DNA of 57,667 bases from Prevotella sp. (lineage in GTDB: Bacteria; Bacteroidota; Bacteroidia; Bacteroidales; Bacteroidaceae), in assembly GCA_017430675.1 (NCBI GenBank), contig JAFRMM010000058.1:1-57667 (forward strand). Direction: 5' to 3'. Positions 36,901-43,907 of the stretch are shown here, piece by piece. The notes below the pieces were generated by a model that worked only from the letters and a program-made list of their open reading frames with translations, was not told the DNA's origin and made no database searches. Within the stretch, counting starts at the first letter, position 1; each line of letters opens with the position of its first letter. The translations under genes and the position numbers were made by a program.

Positions 36901-38963
36901 TTAAAGTTCTCATCATGAGAACGAAGGGCATTCAAAATCGTCCAAACCACCTTGAACCGTTCATTATCGTTGAGTGCATCCTCAGGCTTCACATCGTTGG
37001 GAACAATCACAGGAATGATGATGTAGCCGTATTTCTTCTCCTTGTCCGTTCCCTTGCCGAATGTTCGCATCACACGCCCCACGCTCTGCACTACTTCAAC
37101 CTCGCTGTTTCTTGGAGAAAGGAACAATACTGCATCGAGTGCAGGCACATCGACACCCTCGGAGAGACAACGCACATTGCAGAGCACTCGGCACTCCTGC
37201 GGGTCATCGGCATCCTGCTTCAGCCAGGCTATCAGTTCATTTCGCGTGTTGGCATCCATCGAGCCGTCGATATGCTTGGCCTTTACGTTCACCACCTCTT
37301 TCTTTTCATCATCGAGCATCGTGTCCTTATACTCGTCGCAGATAGTTCCAAAATATTTGGCCAACTGGGTGGATGAATAGTTGGGATTGCTCTTGGTGGG
37401 GTTGATGGTCTGACAGAAAGCCACGGCACGCTTCATCATCACAGGGTCTTGCTCTTTGGTAATGCCGTTATCGCCCTTGATGCGCTTTGACAGTCCGTTG
37501 ATACAGCCAATAATCTTCGTGGCATCATCGAAGTGGAGTTCATGCAGCTTGTCCTTCTCGGGTGCGAAGTTATAGTCGTCCTTGATATGATTGCGAATCT
37601 CTTGAGGTATATCCTCTTCGCTAACAGTCAGTACCAAGACCTTGTAATCTGCTAACAGCCCTTGGCTGACAGCATCGTTGAAGCTGAGGCGATGGATTTC
37701 TTCACCATAGAGTTCTTTTGAATCCATCGAACAGAGAATATCGACATTCTCGTTTTCCTTCGCTTTCACCTTCACGTTGGCACTATACAAGCGTGGGGTA
37801 GCTGTCATATAAAGGCGACGTTTGGCACGAATGAAATCATTGCTGTGAATCTTCGTAAAATTGCTCTCGGCCTTGTCTTTCAGAATAACGCCAGTCGTGC
37901 GATGAGCCTCGTCGCAGATAATCAAGTCAACCTCCCGACCATAAAGGTCGATAGCCTCTTTTACTACGTCGATACTCTGATAGGTTGAGAAGATAATGGT
38001 GCGGCAGTCTTCTTTGCCGTATTGCCGGAGTTGACGAAGAATGGACTGCGTATTGGTGGTGGCAGGCACAGCCAAGTCGATCACGCTGGCATCCTCATCG
38101 ACGGCATCCATCATTTTGCGTGAGGCTTTTGCATCCGAACAAACGCAGACGGCACGCATCTCGTCCTGCTTGTCAGCCATCCAGGCATTAAGTGTCTGGC
38201 CTAAAAGCGCGATACTCGGTACGAGGAAAAGCACAAAGGCATTCTTGTCCGTCATCTGCTCCATGATCTTCAGGCTGGTATAGGTTTTACCCGTTCCGCA
38301 AGCCATAATCAGTTTACCTCTTTCATGGCCTTGCTCTACAAAATATTCGTAGGCTTTCGACATCGCTACTAACTGATGTGGGCGAGGCTGCTTACCAGGC
38401 AGTTTGGCATCCTCGCCATATAGACCTTCACGCAGTTTCTCCCAGTCAACGGCTGAGATTTCGAGATCGTAGAGGGATATGCGGTTGAAGGGTTTGTTCA
38501 GTCCTTGAATGGCGGCTTCCGCATTGGCACCCCAACGCTTACGGGTGGTCTGCACCCAGAGAAGGTTTGAGAACTCGCGTGATTGGAAGGTCTCAGGATC
38601 GAGGAATGTTCTGCTGGCATTGGCCAGAAAACTATCTACCGCACCTTTATCTATATGGGCATCCTCAGCATAGCACTTGCATTGAATGGCCCAATAGTCG
38701 CCTGTCTCAGTACGGGCAACGAGGTCGATTCCCAAGTCCTTGCCACCGAAGTCCTTACGGGCTGGGAATTCCTCCCACAGCCAAACGTTTTGGAGATTGG
38801 AATAGCGAGGGTCTGTCAGGAACCAGAGTTTCATCAGACGTTCAAAGTCTGTACCCTTTTCTTTCTCTGTGAGTGACTTCTGGCGGATTTCCGCCAGGAT
38901 TTCGTTGATGCCATACACGGATGGCTCTTGGGCATAGTTGCCCTTGGATAGATTCTTCGGCAT
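33939..38963 (-). CDS. Single-chain Type ISP-like restriction-modification enzyme
   Basis: A 1674-aa enzyme with nuclease, translocase, methyltransferase and target-recognition parts in one chain, as in LlaGI/LlaBIII. Order: Mrr-like nuclease (GIDLVART...WAIQCKCY, Asp about 80, Gln94-x-Lys96); superfamily 2 helicase with Walker A MACGTGKTYTS (about 221), DEAH (about 349), TATPR and QSVGRVMRTF; a coupling region; N6-adenine methyltransferase with DPFVGTGTF (about 945) and NPPYS (about 1055); and a C-terminal target recognition domain. It would methylate host sites and translocate to cut unmodified phage DNA. No separate methylase or specificity gene lies nearby. DNA for about residues 1200-1410 is clearly more AT-rich than the rest. 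The 5' leader is unusually structured. Confidence 0.9.
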   Translation of the reverse strand: MPKNLSKGNYAQEPSVYGINEILAEIRQKSLTEKEKGTDFERLMKLWFLTDPRYSNLQNVWLWEEFPARKDFGGKDLGIDLVARTETGDYWAIQCKCYAEDAHIDKGAVDSFLANASRTFLDPETFQSREFSNLLWVQTTRKRWGANAEAAIQGLNKPFNRISLYDLEISAVDWEKLREGLYGEDAKLPGKQPRPHQLVAMSKAYEYFVEQGHERGKLIMACGTGKTYTSLKIMEQMTDKNAFVLFLVPSIALLGQTLNAWMADKQDEMRAVCVCSDAKASRKMMDAVDEDASVIDLAVPATTNTQSILRQLRQYGKEDCRTIIFSTYQSIDVVKEAIDLYGREVDLIICDEAHRTTGVILKDKAESNFTKIHSNDFIRAKRRLYMTATPRLYSANVKVKAKENENVDILCSMDSKELYGEEIHRLSFNDAVSQGLLADYKVLVLTVSEEDIPQEIRNHIKDDYNFAPEKDKLHELHFDDATKIIGCINGLSKRIKGDNGITKEQDPVMMKRAVAFCQTINPTKSNPNYSSTQLAKYFGTICDEYKDTMLDDEKKEVVNVKAKHIDGSMDANTRNELIAWLKQDADDPQECRVLCNVRCLSEGVDVPALDAVLFLSPRNSEVEVVQSVGRVMRTFGKGTDKEKKYGYIIIPVIVPNDVKPEDALNDNERFKVVWTILNALRSHDENFNAHVNQINLNKKRPAKITIGRVPRNTYGLGTMAAEDGPQHMDNDEVARQLELRFGTLQDGIYARLVEKVGDKMYWENWAKSVGEIAQKFIERIALLIKENDNARNYFKEFINGLHKNINDSIDEGQAIEMLAQHMITRPVFDSLFKEYEFVNNNAVSRSMQDMLEVLESEGMEMDTAVLDKFYTSVKNNISNIDNLEAKQTIIKNLYEKFFKGAFPLTVEKLGIVYTPVECVDFIIHSVEDILQQEFQTSLTNENVHILDPFVGTGTFITRLLQSGLIKKEDMLRKYKNEIHCNEIVLLAYYIADVNIEAVYHDIMHPDKYEMYDGICLTDTFQLNEHGDNDIFSQLFPENSERLQKQKKAPVRVIIGNPPYSIGQKSANDNAQNLNYPHLEERISGTYIKATTDKGKTVQALYDSYIKAFRWASDRIAQIKDGGIVAFISNGAWLDSNSGEGFRKCLQDEFTSIYVLNLRGNQRTSGELSRKEGGKIFGSGSRTPITITMLVKNPTRQGKATIYYHDIGDYLTREQKLDIIKKFRSIKNIEWKEIQPNEKNDWINVRDGLFDSLLLLGEKKKTANSVFSIFSSGYITHRDSWVYNFSKDRLWNNVCQLIDNYNKDVEGLKKISPNIKIEEYLTTDETKIKWNKSLLEDAQKLITHSIRKEAMDISIYRPFCKQCFYNDSPLYWSHYMMPKLYPKHDSYNIIICMPGPGNTKGFNCIISNCVVDYSLMSTGLCFPLYWYEENKNKQRSLFDEESNDDYIRRDGITDWILKEVRTRYGTRNITKEMIFYYVYGLLHSKDYRERFAADLKKSLPRIPIVESLDDFMDFYKAGKELADLHLNYETVAPYPDVVVHGDRQVPLTIKRDPATGGYIQAPANDGAYDYFRVVDKMRFKSKQDKSTIIYNGNITIENIPQKAYEYIVNGKSAIEWIVERYCVSQDKKSLIKNDANDWAREHHKPRYILDLLLSVINVSVQTVDIVNNLPKLKFD

Positions 38964-39054
38964 AGTTGGTCGGACGCTTTAAAAATCTAAATCTATGTTC
39001 GCAATAAGTTGACATTGGGGCACAAAGAAAGCGTACCAACTTCTCATATCACCT

Positions 39055-39191
39055 CTACAACCAGGAATTTGCGTCCGACCAAAGATTTAAACCCTTGTAG
39101 TGAAATGAAAGGAAGTGGCACGCCTATGAAGCATAGACGTACTCACATTCCTCGGTTCACTACAATGTTGGTCGGACATTTTTGGTTGTAG
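39055..39191. repeat. 137-bp fold-back (nested inverted repeat)
   Basis: Nested complementary blocks: CTACAACC 39055-39062 with GGTTGTAG 39184-39191; GTCCGACCAA 39073-39082 with TTGGTCGGAC 39168-39177; TTGTAGTGAA 39095-39104 with TTCACTACAA 39156-39165; AGGAA/TTCCT; GTG/CAC; ACG/CGT; and CTATG 39124-39128 with CATAG 39132-39136 at the tip. It may be an RNA hairpin or a small mobile element (MITE-like). Confidence 0.8.
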
Positions 39192-39197
39192 AACCAT
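39087..39197 (-). CDS. Possible 36-aa leader ORF
   Basis: A short open frame on the leader transcript starts at ATG 39197 (MVLQPKMSDQHCSEPRN...) and stops at 39087, 5 nt before the middle hairpin segment. Its translation would open the fold-back. There is no clear Shine-Dalgarno and an ORF this short can occur by chance, so it is only a candidate. Confidence 0.25.
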   Translation of the reverse strand: MVLQPKMSDQHCSEPRNVSTSMLHRRATSFHFTTRV

Positions 39198-39267
39198 CAG
39201 AATTGAATACGAATATTCAATATACCCACGATGTCTTGCACCTTCGCCTTGCGGCTAAATGCAGTTG

Positions 39268-39275
39268 CAAAGATA
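39268..39275 (-). promoter_or_regulatory. Probable -7 box of the restriction-modification gene
   Basis: TATCTTTG on the minus strand; no good -33 element. A weaker alternative AATCTTTG at 39080-39087 would give a leader lacking the outer hairpin arm. Confidence 0.5.
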
Positions 39276-39372
39276 CGAATAAAAATTGGAATCAGATAAG
39301 ATTGTTAGAGAAATTTGTAAGACAAGTATCAGTTTTGATATATTTAGTAGGCTCTAATCTTCTGGTTGAGTT

Positions 39373-40286
39373 TTACGAAAAGAACATGGAAACTGCCACT
39401 AGAAGGACCATCAATACCTCAGCCGTACGATTGATGCGGACGGCTGTCTTCATGTCGGCCGTCGAGAGTTCACGGTCGTTCTCACCGATATAGGGTTTGT
39501 CGAAGCGTTTTCCGAAATAGTAGTGGGGACCACCGAACCGGCAGTCGAGGATACCCGCCAGGGCGGCCTCGGGATAACCACTGTTGGGACTGGCATGGCA
39601 GCGGCCGTACTTCTTTACGAAGCGCAAGAGGCTCAGTCTGCCAGAAGAGAGCACCATCAACAGAGCCGTCAGACGGGCGGGGAGATAGTTGGCCACGTCG
39701 TCGATACGGGCGGCCCAACAGCCAAAGTCTTTATATCGTTCCGTATGATAGCCGATCATCGAGTCGAGCGTGTTCACCATCTTATAGGTCAGCATCCCCG
39801 GGGTACCTAACAGTGCCAGCCAGAAGAGTGGGGCGATGACCCCGTCGCTCAGATTCTCCGCCAGCGTCTCCAAGGCCGCCTTCCGCACCTCCAGGGCAGA
39901 GAGTTCCGACGTGTCGCGGCCCACGATCCTCGCCACCTGCCTCCTGCCTTCGTCGAGTGAACGGTCGAGCGCCAGGAATACCTCGCGCACTTCGCGGATC
40001 AGGGTCGTGCCTGCCAGACAATAGAAGATGATAATGGCATCGAACGGGAGCAATAGTTGAGAGTTGAGAGTTGAGAGCGGAGGAACCATGTCAGGACAAA
40101 GACCGACAGTATCAGGCCGACGGCCAGCAGGGCTCCCTTCAGTTTGCGATACGTCCCGTGGTTTAGGTGATGCTCCCCAAAGGCGATCATCCGCCCGAAC
40201 CATACAATCGGATGTGGCAACCTTGCAGGGTCGCCAAAGACAAGGTCGAGCAGCCATCCGACAACCAGGGCTATAGCACTGTTCAT
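39373..40286 (-). pseudogene. cbiB: Adenosylcobinamide-phosphate synthase CbiB/CobD-type, frame broken by a repeat insert
   Basis: This membrane enzyme attaches the aminopropanol arm in cobalamin assembly. The start (MNSAIALVVGWLLDLVFGDP, then PHPIVWFGRMI) overlaps the cobS stop (ATGA) and reads to FVLTWFLR near 40080. The rest of the protein (LLPFDAIIIFYCLAGTTLIREV...; TLAENLSDGVIAPLFW; GYPEAALAGILDCRFGG) continues in a different frame from about 40054. Exactly between lies a 23-bp array (AGTTGAG x3 plus AG). Removing these 23 bp in my reading joins the halves into a normal CbiB. As written, the frame runs into an early stop at 39999. It may be a recent loss, a phase-variable gene, or an assembly error. 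Confidence 0.85.
40055..40077. repeat. Heptamer array interrupting cbiB
   Basis: AGTTGAG three times plus AG on the plus strand. Its length (23) shifts the reading frame; gain of one 7-bp unit or loss of two would also restore the frame. Confidence 0.85.
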
Positions 40287-41083
40287 ATCTGCGCCATAAG
40301 GGTTGAACTTGCTATCAGTGTGAGAAAGACGGAGAGTTCGACGAGCAGGCAGACGGCTCCGCAGCAATCGCCCGTATAGCCATGTATCTTCCGCCAGATA
40401 AGCAGATAGAGGAAGTACATCACGAGGGCGGGGATGAAAATCAGTGTCTGCCACGCCACACCTGTATAGAAGATAAACGCCACCAGTGGTAACAAACCTT
40501 GTACGGCAAGGCTGATACCACCGACAACAGAGATTTTTCGATAGACCACCTTCGCTTTGGCCTCCTCTTCCCGACGGGCATAGGGCATCATCGTCACCAA
40601 CTGGCTGGTAAGCATCTTAGCATAGGGGTCAGCCGCCAGTATTGTCAATGCTGCCATCTTGGGTGGCATCGAACTCAGGCAGAAGAAGAGCAGGAGCAGA
40701 TAGAGGATCAGACCAATCACCCCGTAAGTGCCGATATGCGAGTCCTTCATAATATCGAGGATGCGCTGGCGGTTGTTGCCGCCGCCCCCGAAACCGTCGA
40801 AGAAGTCGGCGAGTCCGTCCTCATGGAGGGCACCCGTCACCAACAGTCGCATGACGATGGCCAACAGCACAGCAATATAATAAGGTAACACCTGCGCGCA
40901 TAGCCAGAGTGTCGCCGCCATGATAGCGCCCGTCAGCCACCCTGTCAGCGGCCAGTGCTCCACCACCGTCGCGAAACATTCCTTGGGTGGCTCGTGCAAC
41001 CGCCAGAAAGGCAGACGGGTGAAAAAGATAAAAGCGGCCCAGATACGGTCATACCAGCGGGTCTGGTCAATGTTCACTTCCAT
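40283..41083 (-). CDS. cobS: Adenosylcobinamide-GDP ribazoletransferase
   Basis: A 266-aa multi-pass membrane protein of the CobS/CobV family, which joins alpha-ribazole(-phosphate) to adenosylcobinamide-GDP, the last main step of cobalamin assembly. Signature segments are AAFIFFTRLPF near the N-terminus, LLVTGALHEDGLADFFDGFGGG with the metal-binding acidic residues, and DSHIGTYGVIGLIL. It lies 4 nt downstream of cobD and overlaps cbiB by 4 bp, so the three genes should be translated together. CobU and CobT are not in the window. Confidence 0.93.
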   Translation of the reverse strand: MEVNIDQTRWYDRIWAAFIFFTRLPFWRLHEPPKECFATVVEHWPLTGWLTGAIMAATLWLCAQVLPYYIAVLLAIVMRLLVTGALHEDGLADFFDGFGGGGNNRQRILDIMKDSHIGTYGVIGLILYLLLLFFCLSSMPPKMAALTILAADPYAKMLTSQLVTMMPYARREEEAKAKVVYRKISVVGGISLAVQGLLPLVAFIFYTGVAWQTLIFIPALVMYFLYLLIWRKIHGYTGDCCGAVCLLVELSVFLTLIASSTLMAQI

Positions 41084-41087
41084 GGTT

Positions 41088-42119
41088 CTACGGATTTTCC
41101 TGCTTCCACGTCTTATATTGTCTGATCGCCTCCACCAAGAGGTCGTCTTCCTCTTTGGTACGTGCTGTCACCCGGAAACAGTGGTTGTCGAGCCCCTGGA
41201 AGTTGGAGGCATCACGGATCAGGATGCCGTAATTGTCAATCAGCCATTTCTTCAGTTCCGTCGTATCACCAACATCTATGTTCACCAGCATGAAGTTCGT
41301 AGCCGTATCCATCACCATCAATCCCTCGATGGCAGATAGTTCCTGATACAGACGCACCGCTTCTGCCAGATATGCCTCCAGATCGGGAATCATCTTCGGG
41401 TCATTCTCCACCAGATACTTCCCCGCCTCTATCGCCATGGCATTCACCGTCCAGGGCTGACGGATCTGCCGCAGACGGTCGATGATGATCGGTGAACTGA
41501 ACACATAGCCCAGCCGCAGACCAGGAATACAGTATTTCTTCGACAGGGAATGGATCAGGAGCACATTAAAACAGTCGGTCATCTCCTTTGCCTCCAATGT
41601 CGGACTCAGTGTATAGTCGGCATACGACTGATCGACTACATGCAGATAACGGGGATGCTGACGAATGATATGGTTCAGCAGACTCTTAAGCAGTACGTTG
41701 CCCGTCGGGTTGTTCGGATTACAGATCCAATAGAGGCGGTCCTGTGGCAACACCTCTAATTCGTCAGCAGAGTTATAGGAGATCAGGTGCCCGAAGGCCT
41801 TACAGGCATCTTCATATTCGTTGAACGTGGGTTGCGGTATAACCGATGCCCAGCCTTTATACATCTGCGCAACCAGATAGATAGCCTCGTTGGCACCATT
41901 GGTGACCATCACAGTATTTTCTGGTACGCCCAGATGGTCGGCCAACAGTTGTTCCAGTTCTTGCGGCTGGGGTTCTGGGTAATGACTCACCACGTCGAAA
42001 TGCGCCATCAGGTGTTCCTTCAATGCAGAGAGGTCAGCCCCACTATAGACATTGGAACTGAAGTCTATCTTGATCTTGTCGCCGTAGCGATAAGCGTCGT
42101 CACCGTGTCCGTATATCAT
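41088..42119 (-). CDS. cobD: Threonine-phosphate decarboxylase (class I PLP enzyme)
   Basis: A 343-aa aminotransferase-fold enzyme like Salmonella CobD, which makes aminopropanol phosphate for the cobalamin nucleotide loop. It starts with YGHGDDAYRYGDKIKIDFSSNV, a hallmark of this family compared with histidinol-phosphate aminotransferase; NPNNPTGN, VVDQSYADY and the PLP lysine in HSLSKKYCIPGLRLGY are visible. Its place directly before cobS and cbiB supports the role. There are 15 nt between the ABC ATPase stop and this ATG. Confidence 0.9.
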   Translation of the reverse strand: MIYGHGDDAYRYGDKIKIDFSSNVYSGADLSALKEHLMAHFDVVSHYPEPQPQELEQLLADHLGVPENTVMVTNGANEAIYLVAQMYKGWASVIPQPTFNEYEDACKAFGHLISYNSADELEVLPQDRLYWICNPNNPTGNVLLKSLLNHIIRQHPRYLHVVDQSYADYTLSPTLEAKEMTDCFNVLLIHSLSKKYCIPGLRLGYVFSSPIIIDRLRQIRQPWTVNAMAIEAGKYLVENDPKMIPDLEAYLAEAVRLYQELSAIEGLMVMDTATNFMLVNIDVGDTTELKKWLIDNYGILIRDASNFQGLDNHCFRVTARTKEEDDLLVEAIRQYKTWKQENP

Positions 42120-42134
42120 ATCTTATCCTCCTTT

Positions 42135-42926
42135 TCACTTCCTCGTAATCCTGATCACCAGCGTCTCGGGATCGAAGACGATGCCCTCACGCTCGATGAA
42201 TCTGCCCAGTGAACCCTGCCGGGCCAGTTGTTGAGGCGATCCGATAGTCATCTTTTCCCCGCGGTTCATCAACCAGATGGTGTCCGCCAACTGCAAAGCC
42301 AGTTCCACATCATGGGTGGAGAGGAAGATAATCTTGTCTGTCTCCCGACTGATACGACGCAGCAGTTGCAACACCTCCACCTTACTGGGATAGTCCAGAA
42401 AGGCTGTCGGCTCGTCGAGATAGATCACAGGTGTCTGCTGCGCCAGGGCCTTGGCAATCATCATCTTCTGCCGCTCACCGTCACTGAGCGTATGCACCAT
42501 CCGCCGACTCAGTGCCCCGATACCCACCAGTGCGATAGCCTCATCCACCACGCGCAGGTCGTCCTTGGAATAGGTGCCCCAGAAGCCCGTATAGGGCGAG
42601 CGCCCAAGGCTGACCAGTTCACGTACCGACATGTTCCTGACATCGGGCTTCTCCGTCAGTACCACGCCGATCCTGCGGCTCAACTCCTTATCCGTATAGG
42701 TAGAGAGTTCGCGTCCTTCGATGATGATCTCTCCCGCCGTCTTAGGCTGGAAGGCAGAGAGCGTGCGCAGCAATGTCGATTTCCCCACGCCGTTAGCACC
42801 CAACAGACAGGTCAGTTCCCCGCTACGGATCGTCCCATTGATCCCTTCGGCCACTATTCTGACACCATGCTTGGTGGGATAGCCGATGCTGAGGTCCTTG
42901 AGTTGAATATCCGCCCTTTCCATCAT
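42135..42926 (-). CDS. ABC transporter ATPase, B12/iron-siderophore type (BtuD-like)
   Basis: A 263-aa ATP-binding subunit of the FecE/BtuD family. Walker A is LLGANGVGKSTLL, the signature LSDGERQKMMIAKAL, Walker B VIYLDEPTAFLD, and the switch His in LSTHDVEL. Its position upstream of cobD-cobS-cbiB suggests corrinoid import, perhaps serving the BtuF-like protein at 19.5-20.7 kb. No permease gene is found in the window, so the partner must be elsewhere. Two ATGs (42926 and 42923) are possible; a TTG at 42929 is less likely. Confidence 0.87.
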   Translation of the reverse strand: MMERADIQLKDLSIGYPTKHGVRIVAEGINGTIRSGELTCLLGANGVGKSTLLRTLSAFQPKTAGEIIIEGRELSTYTDKELSRRIGVVLTEKPDVRNMSVRELVSLGRSPYTGFWGTYSKDDLRVVDEAIALVGIGALSRRMVHTLSDGERQKMMIAKALAQQTPVIYLDEPTAFLDYPSKVEVLQLLRRISRETDKIIFLSTHDVELALQLADTIWLMNRGEKMTIGSPQQLARQGSLGRFIEREGIVFDPETLVIRITRK

Positions 42927-42936
42927 CAAAAACTGT

Positions 42937-43893
42937 TCAGATCTTTTCCTCTATATGATAACGTGGTCTGTGCTTCACCTCAATATAGGTCTTTCCGACA
43001 TAGTTGCCGATAACACCCAATGAGATGATGATCATGCCTCCGATAAGCCACAATGACACCATCAGGGAAGTCCAACCTGCTACGACTCTCCCCACAAAAT
43101 AGGAATAGAACACCCATCCCAGCATCGCAAATCCGATGAGCAGACAGACGATGCCGCTCATAAAGATGACGGCAATGGGCTTGATGCTGAACGAGGTGAT
43201 GCCGTCGATGGCAAATGCCAGCATCTTCCTGAAAGGATACTTACTCTCGCCGGCAAACCGCTCCGCACGGTCGTAATAGACCTTCTTCACGGGGAAGCCC
43301 AACAATGGCACCAGACCACGGAGGAACAGATTACGCTCAGAATACTGACAAAGTTCCTCAACGGCACGTCGGCTTAACAGGCGATAGTCGGCATGGTTAT
43401 AGACCGTATCGGTGCCCAGGACGGTCATCAGACGGTAGAAGAATTGCGCTGTCGTTCGCTTGAAGAACGTATCGGTGGTACGCTCCTTCCGTACACCATA
43501 GACAATGTCCGTTCCTTCCAGATAGGCATCTACCATGGCTACGATGGCGTTGACATCGTCTTGCAGGTCGGCATCGATGGTGACCATCGCATCGGCCTGG
43601 TCCTTGAAGGTTTCCATGCCCGCCATCAATGCATTCTGATGACCGGCGTTATGCGCCAGTTTCAGACCTCGCACATGTCCGCCCTCCTGCTGGAGTCTGA
43701 TGATGAGTTGCCATGTAGAATCCTTGGAGCCGTCATCCACATACGCCACAAAACTCTCGGCTGCGATCTTCGACTGTGCCATCAGTTCTTTCAACAGGCC
43801 AACCAGTCGCGCATTCGTCTCTGTCAGCACGGCTTCCTCATTGTAGCAAGGAACAACGATGACCAGTTTGGGAGGGGTATTGACTATACTCAT
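42937..43893 (-). CDS. Family 2 glycosyltransferase, polyprenyl-phosphate type (GtrB/DPM1-like)
   Basis: A 318-aa GT2 enzyme with two C-terminal membrane helices. The N-terminus has VVPCYNEEAVL, AYVDDGSKDST and the metal-binding MVTIDADLQDD; KKVYYDRAERFAGESKYPFRKML precedes the helices. Such enzymes transfer a sugar from a nucleotide donor to undecaprenyl phosphate at the inner membrane, supplying lipid-linked sugars for transfer outside. It follows a putative GT-C-type membrane enzyme by 14 nt, which could be the user of that donor, and is followed after 10 nt by the ABC ATPase of the cobalamin genes. Confidence 0.9.
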   Translation of the reverse strand: MSIVNTPPKLVIVVPCYNEEAVLTETNARLVGLLKELMAQSKIAAESFVAYVDDGSKDSTWQLIIRLQQEGGHVRGLKLAHNAGHQNALMAGMETFKDQADAMVTIDADLQDDVNAIVAMVDAYLEGTDIVYGVRKERTTDTFFKRTTAQFFYRLMTVLGTDTVYNHADYRLLSRRAVEELCQYSERNLFLRGLVPLLGFPVKKVYYDRAERFAGESKYPFRKMLAFAIDGITSFSIKPIAVIFMSGIVCLLIGFAMLGWVFYSYFVGRVVAGWTSLMVSLWLIGGMIIISLGVIGNYVGKTYIEVKHRPRYHIEEKI

Positions 43894-43907
43894 ATGATGA
43901 TTCTTCT

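Larger units (their letters stand above)
38964..39260 (-). promoter_or_regulatory. Structured leader of the restriction-modification gene
   Basis: If transcription starts at the -7 box at 39268-39275, the mRNA has a ~300-nt leader with three copies of one segment: GUCCGACCAA (39168-39177), its complement UUGGUCGGACGC (39071-39082), and GCGUCCGACCAA (38966-38977), the last ending 2 nt before the AUG. The middle copy can pair with either neighbour but not both, so one fold exposes and the other covers the start region. Switching is inferred, not shown. Confidence 0.5.

Noticed and set aside
38966..39082. Invertible promoter between the 12-bp inverted copies
   Set aside because: The likely promoter lies outside the segment and no recombinase gene is near; RNA pairing explains the copies better.
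39055..39191. Integron attC site or retron RNA
   Set aside because: The ends do not fit the attC core sites and there is no integrase or reverse transcriptase gene in the window.
39009..39191. 60-residue rightward open frame across the fold-back
   Set aside because: No homology-like features, no promoter or ribosome site, and the sequence is dominated by the palindrome.
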